Shown: piece after piece, positions 8,566 to 17,823 of the stretch
Layout of the letters: every line of letters begins with the position of its first letter
How positions within the stretch are numbered: position 1 is the first letter of the stretch
The notes under the pieces: generated by a model
What the model saw: only the letters and a program-made list of their open reading frames with translations
Told to the model about the DNA's origin: nothing
Database searches by the model: none
Translations under genes and position numbers: made by a program
Origin: Mucilaginibacter sp.
Lineage (GTDB): Bacteria > Bacteroidota > Bacteroidia > Sphingobacteriales > Sphingobacteriaceae
Direction: 5' to 3'
Length of the DNA: 64,000 nucleotides
Assembly (NCBI GenBank): GCA_028288305.1
Contig: JAQBOA010000026.1
Coordinates: 1-64,000 of the forward strand

Positions 8566-9681
8566 CTATCTTACGGATGAGTAATCGACAATGCTATTTT
8601 CTTTTGAAAATACAATTTGCCAGAGGTTGTTTTTTCTTGACCTGAAAGTAGCTGCGCTTGAGCATAAATAATATTTCCACATCCTGTAAAATTGAGTACT
8701 ATAATTTTTACTTAATATGGGCCAGTTTTTATCAAAATTTTGAAGCCAGCACATAAGGGTCCGATGGTAATGCAGACCAAAGTTATGCCAGTCTTCTATT
8801 TTAAACTTATGATCAATAGAGTAACATATCTGTTCAGCAGAGGGAAGCATACTATTTGGAAATATATATTTATCAATCCAGGCATCTACATTTTTTACTG
8901 ATCTGTTTCCTCCTATGGTATGCAGCAAAAACAAACCGTCATCTTTAAGCAGTTTAAACACAGTCTCCATAAATTTATTATAATTTTTATAGCCAACATG
9001 TTCAAACATACCAACAGATACAATGCGATCAAATTTGCCCTCAACCTCCCTATAGTCTTGTATTTTAATTTGAACAGGCAGGCCACGGCAGTTTTCTACG
9101 GCAAGGTTTGCCTGGTTTTCTGATATAGTTATGCCTGTAACACATACACCATATTTTTCTGCAGCATATTTGGCCAAACCGCCCCAACCGCAACCAATAT
9201 CAAGCACCCGAAGGCCTGGCGATAATTTTAATTTTCTGCAGATCAGGTCGAGCTTATGTTCTTGTGCTTCATCCAGTGTTGAAGCATTTTCCCAGTACCC
9301 GCACGAATATATCATCCGTTTATCGAGCATGGCCTGGTAAAGATCATTCCCGGCGTCATAATGGATCTTTGCTACTTTTAATGATTTACTTTTATTTTGC
9401 TGATTGAATAATATAGCTTTCGCGATTTGCAGGTAACTATTAAAATTATTTTTAATACGGTATTGAAGATCTGCACTTAAAGCCCTGAAAAAAAACTCCT
9501 CCAGGTCATCACTATCCCACCATTTTTCTATATAAGCTTCCCCAAGGCCTAACGAACCGCTTCTTAGAATGCGTTGATAAAGTTTTTCGTCGTGTACCTG
9601 TAAATCATAAGGCTGAGGGCCGTTAATACTAATGCCGGATCCTTCCAGGATGTTAGCTATAGCTTTTTTATAGGAATTCAT
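8566..9681 (-). CDS. cfa: Cyclopropane-fatty-acyl-phospholipid synthase family methyltransferase
   Basis: SAM-dependent enzyme that methylenates cis double bonds of membrane phospholipid acyl chains. The protein is 371 aa, near the usual 380. The N-terminal lipid-binding region has SLGLGEAYIEKWWDSDDLEEF, then YDAGNDLYQAML and the MIYSCGYW segment. SAM motif I is VLDIGCGWGGLAKYAAEKYG (about residues 170-189), followed by GITISENQ and MFEHVGYKNY. All are hallmarks of CFA synthases. It stands alone; no acyl-lipid operon is seen. Confidence 0.92.
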   Translation of the reverse strand: MNSYKKAIANILEGSGISINGPQPYDLQVHDEKLYQRILRSGSLGLGEAYIEKWWDSDDLEEFFFRALSADLQYRIKNNFNSYLQIAKAILFNQQNKSKSLKVAKIHYDAGNDLYQAMLDKRMIYSCGYWENASTLDEAQEHKLDLICRKLKLSPGLRVLDIGCGWGGLAKYAAEKYGVCVTGITISENQANLAVENCRGLPVQIKIQDYREVEGKFDRIVSVGMFEHVGYKNYNKFMETVFKLLKDDGLFLLHTIGGNRSVKNVDAWIDKYIFPNSMLPSAEQICYSIDHKFKIEDWHNFGLHYHRTLMCWLQNFDKNWPILSKNYSTQFYRMWKYYLCSSAATFRSRKNNLWQIVFSKENSIVDYSSVR

Positions 9682-9837
9682 TACAAAGACATTTTGATTC
9701 TAAAGAATGAAAAATCAATTTAATTATAACCGGAAAGTTTGGGCATCAAATATTATATCAAAATAAAGATGATACAATGAAGGAATAGTAACAGCTATAA
9801 ACTATAAGTATATATGATATTAAATTTACAATACTTG

Positions 9838-10560
9838 TTATTTTTTAGCAGCATTTCCCATGGCGTACTCTATACCACCTAAAAGATGTTTTAAATAAAG
9901 TGGATCGGCATATGATTCATCGGTATGGCCAAGTTCGGTATAAAATGCTCTTCCCCCGTCGTAATCGTGATACCAGCTCATAGGATGATTGTCGCCATTG
10001 GCACCACCGTTATAACTTTTTTCATCTATAGTGATCAGCACATGAAGCCCGGGGGCTATCCATTTAAAATTATACCATTCATCAAACCTTTTCCATTCAA
10101 CGGGTAAATGTTTGGTGGCAATAAAATTATAGTCAATTACATGTAATACAGCATATTGTTGTGCAGGATGACTTTTAAAATAGGCGCCTACAAGGTTACC
10201 ATACCATGGCCAGTCGTACTCTGTATCAGTAGCAGCATGTACACCCACAAAGCCACCGCCCGAACGGATATATTTTTCAAATTCGCCTTGTTGCTGGTTA
10301 TTTAATACATCTCCTGTTGTACTTAAAAAAATAACAGCAGCGTATTGTTTTAAATTTTCATAAGTGAATTTTTTTGAATCGATGGTGGTATCCACATCAA
10401 AATTATTTTCCTGTCCAAGTTTCATTATTGCCGCTATACCAACCGGAATGGAAGCATGGTGAAAACCTGCGGTCTTACTAAATATTAATACTTTTTGCTT
10501 AGCAACGATAGCGGTAGTTGTTATACATACAAAGCTGAAAATGAGTAATAGATATTTCAT
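9838..10560 (-). CDS. ThuA domain-containing secreted protein
   Basis: 240 aa with an N-terminal signal peptide (LLLIFSFVCITTTAIVA), then a ThuA/class-I glutamine-amidotransferase-like fold: VLIFSKTAGFHHASIPVG, AVIFLSTTGDVLN, GGGFVGVHAATDTEYDW and PMSWYHDYDGGRAFYTELGH. ThuA proteins are linked to catabolism of sugars such as trehalose via 3-keto intermediates. The next gene upstream on the same strand is a GMC oxidoreductase (86 nt gap), which would fit periplasmic sugar oxidation. The precise substrate is unknown. Confidence 0.88.
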   Translation of the reverse strand: MKYLLLIFSFVCITTTAIVAKQKVLIFSKTAGFHHASIPVGIAAIMKLGQENNFDVDTTIDSKKFTYENLKQYAAVIFLSTTGDVLNNQQQGEFEKYIRSGGGFVGVHAATDTEYDWPWYGNLVGAYFKSHPAQQYAVLHVIDYNFIATKHLPVEWKRFDEWYNFKWIAPGLHVLITIDEKSYNGGANGDNHPMSWYHDYDGGRAFYTELGHTDESYADPLYLKHLLGGIEYAMGNAAKK

Positions 10561-10646
10561 AATTATAAATTTTATTTAATTCTTATTTACAGTTTATTAT
10601 TTTCTCAAAAAACCATTTACCTTTCGCCTTTCATCTTTCACCTCTC

Positions 10647-12362
10647 TTAAATATTCCCCTTCTTCAATTCATCCGCAGCAAAATTAGCTGCCCTTGCAGT
10701 TAACGCCATGTAAGTTAATGACGGATTTTGGCATGCTGACGAAACCATACAGGCCCCATCGGTTACAAAAACATTTTTAGCATCCCAAACCTGGTTATGT
10801 TCATTCAATACAGACGTCTTTGGATCTCTGCCCATACGCGCTGTGCCCATCTCATGTATACCATCACCAACATGATGACCATGATCCCACGAATTAATGT
10901 TTTTAACTCCGGCACTTTCCAGCATTGCCCTGGCTTCTTTAACAATATCTACACGCATCTTTTTTTCGTTATCTTTTATTTCCGCGTCCATTGCCAGAAT
11001 AGGTAAACCCCATTTATCTTTTTTGTTTGGATCAAGCGTAATTTTATTTTCGTGGTATGGCAATAATTCACCAAAGCCCCCAATACCAATGGCCCATTGC
11101 CCAGGTTCTGTAATCGCTTCCTTAAAAGCTGCTCCTACATTTAATTCGGCTACATTCCTGCTCCATCCCTCCCGACTTGCTCCGCCCTGGTAGCCAAAAC
11201 CACGAATATAATCGCGTTTATCACCAAAAAGATTGGCAAAGCGTACAACATAAATTCCGTTCGGCCTTCTACCAAAATAGTATTTGTCTTCGTAACCTTC
11301 CATAGTACCCGAAGCACCTAAATTATAATGATGATCCATAATATTATGACCAAGCTCACCGCTGCTGCTGCCGAGTCCACCTGGCCATATTTCAGTAGCA
11401 GAATTCATTAATACCCAGGCACTGTTTAATGTAGATGCATTAACAAATACGATCTTTGCATGGTACTCATAAGTCTGGTGTGTTTCTGCATCTACTATCT
11501 CGACACCCGTAGCCTTCTGCGTGTTTTTGTCATAAATTATTTTGGTAACTATAGAAAAAGGCCTGACTGTTAAATTTCCTGTAGCCATTGCAGCAGGTAG
11601 GGTAGAAGATTGTGTACTGAAATATCCTCCAAAAGGACACCCTTCCCAGCAACGATTTCTAAAGTGACAAGCGGTCCTTCCGGGAATAGCTTCTGTAAGA
11701 TTGGCACTTCGTCCGATGATCATATGACGGGTGTTATTGTAATTTTTTTTGATGCGTGCAGCTACATCTTTTTCTACAATATTCATATCCATCGGCTTTA
11801 AAAAATGACCATCAGGCAATTGTGGTAATCCTTCTAACGAGCCGTTTACTCCTGCAAACTTTTCTACATGATCATACCATGGTGCAAGGTCTTTATAACG
11901 TATAGGCCAGTCTATCGCCCATCCGTCTTTTAAATTGGCTTCGAAATCAAAATCACTCCACCGGTAACTTTGCCTGCCCCATAAAATGGAACGACCACCA
12001 AGCTGGTAGGAACGCCACCAGTTAAATGGTTTTATCTCTGTGTAAGGAGCCTCCTGCTCATTTACCCAATAATCCATTATCGGCTCGCTCGCTCCCCAGC
12101 CGCGTGAAATAACCGGACGTACCTTTCGCTGTTCTTGTGTAACATTTCCCCGGTGTTCAAATTCCCATGGGTCTTTCGCTGCTGATTTATAATCTTTTAG
12201 ATGTTCAAAATTACGTCCCCGTTCCAGCATAATGGTTTTTAATCCTCTGCCGGTGAGCTCCTTGGCAGCCCATCCTCCGCTTATACCCGAGCCTATAACT
12301 ATGGCATCATAGGTGTTATTGATCTTAGCTTTGCCGTTTACATGAACTGTATCTGTTGACAT
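10647..12362 (-). CDS. GMC family FAD-dependent oxidoreductase
   Basis: 571 aa. FAD-binding Rossmann motif YDAIVIGSGISGGWAAKEL near residues 19-37, a Cys-rich stretch CHFRNRCWEGCPFGGYF, and the C-terminal GMC module with GTARMGRDPKTSVL and VFVTDGACMVSSACQNPSL. It most resembles the large subunit of gluconate-2-dehydrogenase/glucoside-3-dehydrogenase-like GMC enzymes. No signal peptide or Tat motif is visible and the usual small subunit (gluconate 2-dehydrogenase subunit 3) is not adjacent. A paralog of similar length lies at 28772-30496. Probably co-transcribed with the ThuA gene downstream. Confidence 0.9.
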   Translation of the reverse strand: MSTDTVHVNGKAKINNTYDAIVIGSGISGGWAAKELTGRGLKTIMLERGRNFEHLKDYKSAAKDPWEFEHRGNVTQEQRKVRPVISRGWGASEPIMDYWVNEQEAPYTEIKPFNWWRSYQLGGRSILWGRQSYRWSDFDFEANLKDGWAIDWPIRYKDLAPWYDHVEKFAGVNGSLEGLPQLPDGHFLKPMDMNIVEKDVAARIKKNYNNTRHMIIGRSANLTEAIPGRTACHFRNRCWEGCPFGGYFSTQSSTLPAAMATGNLTVRPFSIVTKIIYDKNTQKATGVEIVDAETHQTYEYHAKIVFVNASTLNSAWVLMNSATEIWPGGLGSSSGELGHNIMDHHYNLGASGTMEGYEDKYYFGRRPNGIYVVRFANLFGDKRDYIRGFGYQGGASREGWSRNVAELNVGAAFKEAITEPGQWAIGIGGFGELLPYHENKITLDPNKKDKWGLPILAMDAEIKDNEKKMRVDIVKEARAMLESAGVKNINSWDHGHHVGDGIHEMGTARMGRDPKTSVLNEHNQVWDAKNVFVTDGACMVSSACQNPSLTYMALTARAANFAADELKKGNI

Positions 12363-12606
12363 AATTAAAAATTAATAGGAGCGTGTTAACTGGTAAATAA
12401 TTGGATATACAATAATATTAATTAAAACAGTTATATCAATGCTTTAATTGTGTAAAAACAATTAGCAGAGAATTGATAATATATTAAGATAAAGCAAAAG
12501 GAGACACCTTATTTACCAAACTATCTTAATGCATTGCCTCACATAAAGCAAGAGCTTTTTCATTTTTTACCTTTCCGTTTTCACCTCATTTATTTAACTT
12601 AGTAGC

Positions 12607-13575
12607 ATGAATATAAAAAAATCCCTAAACATATTTTTAGTACTTATTATTTGCTCATGCCATCAGTCTTCTAAAAACAAAATTCTGGTTATTGGTTTTG
12701 TTGATGCTTTTGAAGATGCTACCATTGCACCCGCAAGAACCGGTTTTGTTGATGCATTAAAGAAAAATGGTTTCAGTGAGGATAAAAAAAATATAAATAT
12801 TGAATATAGTAATGCACAAGGGAGTATCCCAACTTTAACTCAAATAGTAAATCATTTTGTTTCTCAAAAGGTTGACCTTATGGCTACTTGCACAACACTT
12901 TCCTCAATTACAGCTGCTCAAAAAACCAAAACCATTCCCATTTTTATGATGGTATCACCAACTGTTAAGCTGATGAATTTAAAAGATGCAAGTGGCAAAG
13001 GCCCTTCTAATTTATTTGGCGCAGTTGAGGACCTGGATTATATTGATACATCATTTTCAAATATCCCTAAATTTTTAACGCATAAACCCGGAAAACTAGT
13101 GGTTGGTATGATCTATAACCAATCGGAGCCGCAGTCCTATGATGCAAAACAGCGTATACAATCTTTAGCGGATAAACTAAATATTACTTTAATAGCATTA
13201 CCTTTAAATTCTTCTGCAGATGCCGGATTGGTAACCCAATCTTTGCTCAATAAAAATATAGACGCTTTTTTTGCAAATCCTGATAATACAGTATTTGCTT
13301 CATTTGAAACGATCTTAAAAAGTTGCGACCAAAAAAACGTTCCCATATTTACCAGCGAGGCAGGCTTGGTTAAGCGCGGTGCAGTAGCTGCATTTGGTGC
13401 GGATATTTATCAATGGGGGTACCAGGCGGGAGAGCAAGCAGCACAATTTTTAAAAACTAATTCAACTGAAGGGCTACACCCTGAAATGGTAAAAATAAGG
13501 AGGCGCGTTTATAACGCAGCTGCAGCAAAAAAATATCATATTATTGTACCATCGAATTTTGAAGCTGTTAACTAA
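12607..13575 (+). CDS. ABC transporter substrate-binding lipoprotein (ABC_sub_bind family)
   Basis: 322 aa. N-terminal signal with a lipobox ending in cysteine (FLVLIICSC), so a lipid-anchored periplasmic binding protein. The body begins KILVIGFVDAFEDATIAPAR and contains VDLMATCTTLSSITAAQ, IPIFMMVSPTV and KRGAVAAFGADIYQWGYQAG, typical of the PF04392 (TrpX-like) family. The permease starts in the overlapping stop (TAATG, 13573-13577) and the ATPase follows, completing a three-gene importer. Ligands of relatives include tryptophan and other amino acids; here the substrate is unknown. Confidence 0.9.
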   Translation: MNIKKSLNIFLVLIICSCHQSSKNKILVIGFVDAFEDATIAPARTGFVDALKKNGFSEDKKNINIEYSNAQGSIPTLTQIVNHFVSQKVDLMATCTTLSSITAAQKTKTIPIFMMVSPTVKLMNLKDASGKGPSNLFGAVEDLDYIDTSFSNIPKFLTHKPGKLVVGMIYNQSEPQSYDAKQRIQSLADKLNITLIALPLNSSADAGLVTQSLLNKNIDAFFANPDNTVFASFETILKSCDQKNVPIFTSEAGLVKRGAVAAFGADIYQWGYQAGEQAAQFLKTNSTEGLHPEMVKIRRRVYNAAAAKKYHIIVPSNFEAVN

Positions 13576-14444
13576 TGGATTTTTATCTCACCGCTTTATT
13601 ACAAGGGTTATGTTTTTCGGCTATTGCTTTAGGGATTTATATTTCCATGAAAATATTTAACATCCCTGATATCACTACCGATGGAAGCTATACGTTAGGA
13701 GGGGTGGTTACCGCTATTTTACTTACTCATCATCAGCCTGTTTATATAATTTTACCTGCAGTAATTTTTGCAGGCGCACTTGCTGGTGCATTAACAGGAA
13801 TAATTCATACAAAGCTTAAAATAAATGCTTTACTGGCGGGTATATTAGTGATGACCGCGTTATATTCAGTCAATTTATCATTGATGGGAAGGTCAAACCT
13901 GCCATTGATTAATGTGTCTTCTTTGTTTACATTGATTAATATAGCGACAGATCCAAATCAAAATGCATTTTGGATACTATTATTTTTTGTGATTATTATA
14001 ACATTATTAATCGGTTATCTCCTTAAAACAGATTTTGGTATAGCCATGAGGGCAACAGGAAACAGCGAATCTATGATCAGGTCATTAGGAGTTAATACCG
14101 ACCGAATGAAAATAATTGGTCTTGCACTTGCCAATGCATTAACAGCTGTTAGCGGTTACCTTATTAGTCAGTTCCAGGGATTTACAGATATTAGTATGGG
14201 TATAGGAATTGTTATTGTGGGTTTGGGTTCCGTAATTATTGCTGAAACACTGATCAATTGGTTCCGAATTACATCTGTATGGCTTAGTTTAGTTTTGGTA
14301 CTTACCGGGGCAATTATATTCCAGTTAGTATTAGCAGTAACTCTTGATATCGGTGTTGATGCAAACTTACTAAAGCTGGTAACCGCTGTATTTGTATTGA
14401 TAATTGTTAGTTTGCCGAGGATAACTTTCAAAAAGACGAGCTGA
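13575..14444 (+). CDS. ABC transporter permease (BMP/branched-chain type)
   Basis: Inner-membrane permease, 289 aa, about eight hydrophobic segments. The segment MKIFNIPDITTDGSYTLGGVV matches the family whose partner binding proteins are of ABC_sub_bind type, and FGIAMRATGNSESMIRSLGV is the cytoplasmic loop that contacts the ATPase. It starts in a one-base overlap with the upstream stop codon, indicating translational coupling with the binding-protein gene. Confidence 0.9.
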   Translation: MDFYLTALLQGLCFSAIALGIYISMKIFNIPDITTDGSYTLGGVVTAILLTHHQPVYIILPAVIFAGALAGALTGIIHTKLKINALLAGILVMTALYSVNLSLMGRSNLPLINVSSLFTLINIATDPNQNAFWILLFFVIIITLLIGYLLKTDFGIAMRATGNSESMIRSLGVNTDRMKIIGLALANALTAVSGYLISQFQGFTDISMGIGIVIVGLGSVIIAETLINWFRITSVWLSLVLVLTGAIIFQLVLAVTLDIGVDANLLKLVTAVFVLIIVSLPRITFKKTS

Positions 14445-14478
14445 GTCGGAAATTAATGGATAAAATTAACAGCTTTGT

Positions 14479-14553
14479 CATTGCGAGGTACGAAGCAATC
14501 GTGAACGTACATAGCGATCATGCAAGACTGAGATTGCTTCGTCCCTCGCAATG
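14479..14553. repeat. REP-like palindromic element inside the ABC operon
   Basis: 22-nt arms (14479-14500, cattgcgaggtacgaagcaa with tc; 14532-14553, gattgcttcgtccctcgcaa with tg) pair at 21 of 22 positions around a 31-nt loop. The terminal word cattgcgagg with gcttcg is a common REP-type sequence in Bacteroidota, recalled rather than searched. It lies between permease and ATPase genes, where a hairpin could attenuate or stabilise the mRNA. Confidence 0.85.
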
Positions 14554-14569
14554 AAAAAATAAAATAACA

Positions 14570-15319
14570 ATGATTGATCTTATCAACGTTCACAAAATCT
14601 TCAATCCCGGTAAAGCTAACCAGGTAAATGCTGTTAATGGTATTAACCTGAACATTAAAAGGGAAGAATTTTTGGTTATCGTGGGCGCAAACGGATCAGG
14701 TAAAACAACTTTGCTGGATATGATTGCAGGCAGCATTTTGCCAAATTCAGGTAGTATCCATATTGATGGGAAAGATGTTACTAAGATCCCTGGTTATCAG
14801 CGTAGCCGGTGGATAGCCCGAGTTTTTCAAAGCCCTCTGAGCGGAACAGCTTCGGATTTAAGTATCCTTGATAATTTCAGGTTGGCTGCTATACGCACAA
14901 AACCAAAAGGATTATCAATTGGCGTAAATGAAACTTTTAAAAACCAGGTGAAGGAAAAGATATCAACCTTGGGCATGGGACTCGAAAATAAAATCGAGCA
15001 GCCTATGGGTACCTTATCAGGAGGACAGCGCCAGGCATTAACCTTGCTAATGAGTGTGATGGATAACTGTAAGGTTTTATTGTTGGATGAACCTACCGCA
15101 GCGCTCGATCCGCGGTCTGCCGAAATAGTAATGCGTACCGCCGATGAACTGATTAAGGATTATAAACTTACCGCTACACTGATCACCCATAATTTAAAGG
15201 ATGCCTTTAATTACGGTAATCGGATTATTTTAATGGGAGAGGGGAGTATAATAAAAGATATAAATGCCGCTGAAAAACAAGTTTTAAAACAGAATGATTT
15301 GTTTGATTGGTTTGCATGA
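14570..15319 (+). CDS. ABC transporter ATP-binding protein
   Basis: 249 aa nucleotide-binding subunit. Walker A GANGSGKTTL (about residues 38-47), Q-loop ARVFQSPLSGT, signature LSGGQRQAL, Walker B VLLLDEPTAALD and H-loop ATLITHNLKD are all intact, so it should hydrolyse ATP. It powers the permease and binding protein encoded just upstream. The 125-nt gap to the permease is filled by a REP-like hairpin, so ATPase expression may depend on reading through it. Confidence 0.93.
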   Translation: MIDLINVHKIFNPGKANQVNAVNGINLNIKREEFLVIVGANGSGKTTLLDMIAGSILPNSGSIHIDGKDVTKIPGYQRSRWIARVFQSPLSGTASDLSILDNFRLAAIRTKPKGLSIGVNETFKNQVKEKISTLGMGLENKIEQPMGTLSGGQRQALTLLMSVMDNCKVLLLDEPTAALDPRSAEIVMRTADELIKDYKLTATLITHNLKDAFNYGNRIILMGEGSIIKDINAAEKQVLKQNDLFDWFA

Positions 15320-15349
15320 TATAAATGGATTTCACCGATTTCGAAAAAT

Positions 15350-15400
15350 GATTACACCGATTTTTTTGAATCGGTGTAATCAAATATAATCGGTGTAATC
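15350..15400. repeat. Inverted repeat of gattacaccgatt words (shared with 62908-62987)
   Basis: The left arm gattacaccgatt (15350-15362) pairs perfectly with aatcggtgtaatc (15369-15381) around a six-base loop. A second copy of the right arm occupies 15388-15400 and overlaps the stop codon of the cytochrome gene. It lies between convergent genes and could serve as a bidirectional terminator. Confidence 0.85.
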
Positions 15401-15839
15401 ATTTATTCAATGCTCTAACCTTTTTCACTTCTGCCGCAGTTATTGTTGATGCTTTATTACCAAAGCTTTTTCGTACATAGGTTAATACATCGGCAATTTG
15501 CTGATCTTTTAAATCGCTATGCGGAGTCATGCTATTTGAGAATTTTTGACCGTTTATTTCCACATCCTCCTTAAAGCCGTTCAATACGATTTTTATAAGC
15601 CTGGTTTTATCCCCTAATACATACTCAGTACCAGTTATAGGTGGATTTAGGCTTGGTACACCGCCGCCATCGGCCATGTGGCAGGCTAAACAAATACTTG
15701 TATAAACAATTTTTCCTCTGGCCATTGATGATGCCGCGGTCGCATGATGTACTGTTTTTTTAACCGGCTTAACCTGAGCGTACAAACAATTAAAAAATAA
15801 TAATGGTGACAATAATAAGGCCGTTGTTTTGATCTTCAT
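15399..15839 (-). CDS. Secreted c-type cytochrome (partner of the PQQ dehydrogenase)
   Basis: 146 aa. Signal peptide LLLSPLLFFNCLYAQ, then a single class-I cytochrome c domain with heme motif CLACH (in ICLACHMADGGG) and a likely distal Met in FSNSMTPH. It begins two bases after the stop of the PQQ-dehydrogenase gene on the same strand, so it very likely accepts the electrons of that enzyme and passes them to the respiratory chain. The stop codon lies in the shared gattacaccgatt repeat. Confidence 0.9.
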   Translation of the reverse strand: MKIKTTALLLSPLLFFNCLYAQVKPVKKTVHHATAASSMARGKIVYTSICLACHMADGGGVPSLNPPITGTEYVLGDKTRLIKIVLNGFKEDVEINGQKFSNSMTPHSDLKDQQIADVLTYVRKSFGNKASTITAAEVKKVRALNK

Positions 15840-15841
15840 TA

Positions 15842-17101
15842 TTATTTCTTATAAGTGATTTTATAAATAGTACCTTTCTGATCGTCAGACACATAAAGTG
15901 ATCCATCGGGGCCTTGTGCAAGTCCGCAAGGACGATGTGCGGCACCGCCAGGTGATTTATTAGCACCAGCAAATCCATCGGCAAAAACTTCCCATTTGCC
16001 GTCAGGCTTACCGTTTTTAAAGGGTTGGAATACTACACAATAGCCTGCCTGAGGTTCCGGTGCCCTGTTCCATGAACCATGGAACGCGATAAACGCTCCA
16101 TTTTTATATTTTTCGGGAAATTGATTACCGGTATAAAATAACAGACCATTAGGAGCGTAATGGCCAGGATAAGCTGCCACAGGTTCGATAAATTTAGGGT
16201 CTGCAGCTTTTTTGCCATCGCCGCCATATTCAGGGCCAAGCATATTTTTATGCTGAATCCAGTCGTAATAAACGTAAGGCCATCCGGCATTATCGCCATT
16301 TTTTAACGCAAACATACATTCTGCAGGTAATTCAGCAGATTGATGTACGGTATATAAATTAGGAAAAAGGTCGTGAAGTGCATCGCGGCCGTGCTGCATC
16401 ACAAAAAGCTGGTTATCCTGTTGGTTCCAGGCTAATCCAACAACATTCCTTAATCCTGTTGCGTAACGAATACCGTCGCCATAATGCTGGTTAGACTTGT
16501 CAGCCTTAAATTGCCATATACCTCCTGCCGAATCTAAAATAGGGCATCCTTTTCTGTCGTGGTCAAATTCGCTGCAGATGTTTGAGTACGCACCGATATT
16601 CACGTAAATATTGCCATTATTATCCAAGCAAAACGCTTTTGCCTCATGTGCTCTCCGACTTAATAAACCTGTAACAATCGTTTCAGGTTGATCAGGGTTA
16701 ATAACTTCGTTTTTCTCATTTAATTTATACCTGTAAACATCCTTATCGTTAGATGCATATAAATAACCGTTTTTAATTGCAATACCGGTTCCGCCATAGT
16801 TGGCAAAGCTCGATTTTAAAGTAGCCTTATCACCATTAACATGTAAAACAAGGATGCCTTTTCCATTTTTGGTACCAGCCAAGTGTACATAAATATCGTT
16901 TTCAGGTGTTACTACTATGTGCCGTGCATTGCCTACTTGTTCGGCAACCGCTACGGCGCTAAAACCGGCCGGAATTGTTAAACCGGCGTTTACATTGTAA
17001 ACTGTTGTTGGAACATGAGCCTTTTTAAAGGCGTTAAATGCTATTAATCCTATTATAGCACATAGTGGCAGTAATAAAATCTGCAATCTTTTTATTTTCA
17101 T
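15842..17101 (-). CDS. PQQ-dependent sugar dehydrogenase (sorbosone/glucose dehydrogenase-like)
   Basis: 419 aa. N-terminal membrane anchor or signal (LLLPLCAIIGLIAFNAF), then a six-bladed propeller of the glucose/sorbosone dehydrogenase type: GFSAVAVAEQVGNARHIVV, YATGLRNVVGLAWN, QHGRDALHD, FHGSWNRAPEPQAGYCVVF and HRPCGLAQGPDGSLYVSDD. Such enzymes oxidise aldoses or related polyols in the periplasm with PQQ. A cytochrome c gene follows immediately. No PQQ biosynthesis genes are in this window, so the cofactor may be scavenged or made elsewhere. The substrate is not predictable. Confidence 0.88.
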   Translation of the reverse strand: MKIKRLQILLLPLCAIIGLIAFNAFKKAHVPTTVYNVNAGLTIPAGFSAVAVAEQVGNARHIVVTPENDIYVHLAGTKNGKGILVLHVNGDKATLKSSFANYGGTGIAIKNGYLYASNDKDVYRYKLNEKNEVINPDQPETIVTGLLSRRAHEAKAFCLDNNGNIYVNIGAYSNICSEFDHDRKGCPILDSAGGIWQFKADKSNQHYGDGIRYATGLRNVVGLAWNQQDNQLFVMQHGRDALHDLFPNLYTVHQSAELPAECMFALKNGDNAGWPYVYYDWIQHKNMLGPEYGGDGKKAADPKFIEPVAAYPGHYAPNGLLFYTGNQFPEKYKNGAFIAFHGSWNRAPEPQAGYCVVFQPFKNGKPDGKWEVFADGFAGANKSPGGAAHRPCGLAQGPDGSLYVSDDQKGTIYKITYKK

Positions 17102-17121
17102 AAGTTTTTGTATTTGATAGC

Positions 17122-17129
17122 CAAAGTTA
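17122..17129 (-). promoter_or_regulatory. Predicted -7 promoter element (TAACTTTG) of the PQQ dehydrogenase operon
   Basis: On the minus strand the octamer TAACTTTG matches the Bacteroidota TAnnTTTG consensus and lies about 20 nt before the start codon at 17101. No -33 element was checked in detail. Confidence 0.55.
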
Positions 17130-17287
17130 ATTGAAACTACAACAAATTGTGAAATAAGTTTTGTAGTAATGTAGTGACAGATTGATTTTTAAGTAAATAA
17201 ATTATACATCAATGACCGGGATATTAAGGAAAAACTACCTTAATCTTTATATATGCAAAAGCATAAAATTTTATATAGTCGGCAAAA

Positions 17288-17326
17288 AAAAGAGCCTGAA
17301 TTATTATAAATCCAGGCTCTTTCAAT
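17288..17326 (-). terminator. Intrinsic terminator after rpmA
   Basis: On the minus strand aaagagcctg and caggctcttt form a perfect 10-bp stem around a 13-nt loop, followed by a run of T. It lies just beyond the rpmA stop and would end the rplU-rpmA transcript. Confidence 0.85.
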
Positions 17327-17344
17327 ATTTATTAGCTTTTGTTA

Positions 17345-17770
17345 TTACTCGGCCGTTTTTTCTTCCGTATCAGCAGCTTTCTTTTTAGGAGCGGCTTTTT
17401 TTGGTTTCGGAACTTCTTCAACTGCTGTTTCTGCAACAGGCGCTTTAACTTCTGCTGTTTTTTTCTCGGCTTTTACCTTTGGTGCAGGTGCTGCAACTTC
17501 GGCCACAACTTCAGTTTCAAAAGGCAATACAGAAACGTATGAACGATCATCTGCTTTCTTTTTGAAAACTACAATACCTTCAGCTAATGCAAATAAGGTA
17601 TGGTCTCTGCCGATACCTACATTTAGGCCCGGATTATGTTTAGTGCCACGCTGGCGAACGATGATGTTACCGGCAATAGCAGGCTGACCACCGAAAATTT
17701 TTATACCTAAACGTTTGCTATGTGACTCGCGGCCGTTTCTGGAACTACCGGCCCCTTTTTTATGTGCCAT
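17345..17770 (-). CDS. rpmA: 50S ribosomal protein L27 with a long charged C-terminal tail
   Basis: Large-subunit protein near the peptidyl-transferase centre. The core ([20 protein letters not shown] to about SVLP, residue 84) is canonical, with [18 protein letters not shown]. The total of 141 aa exceeds the usual 85-90 by about 55 residues of Ala/Lys/Glu/Pro-rich, probably disordered sequence (for example [18 protein letters not shown]). The tail's function is unknown. It follows rplU by about 53 nt, the standard L21-L27 order, and is closed by a strong terminator. Confidence 0.95.
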   Translation of the reverse strand: MAHKKGAGSSRNGRESHSKRLGIKIFGGQPAIAGNIIVRQRGTKHNPGLNVGIGRDHTLFALAEGIVVFKKKADDRSYVSVLPFETEVVAEVAAPAPKVKAEKKTAEVKAPVAETAVEEVPKPKKAAPKKKAADTEEKTAE

Positions 17771-17823
17771 TTCTTAATATCTTTTTATGATCCCGACTTT
17801 AGTCGGAACCGGTTAAACTTTAA

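Noticed and set aside
17339..17542. Cys/Phe-rich plus-strand frame over the L27 tail
   Set aside because: It is the antisense of a Lys/Ala/Glu-rich coding tail, which produces Phe/Cys codons by chance.
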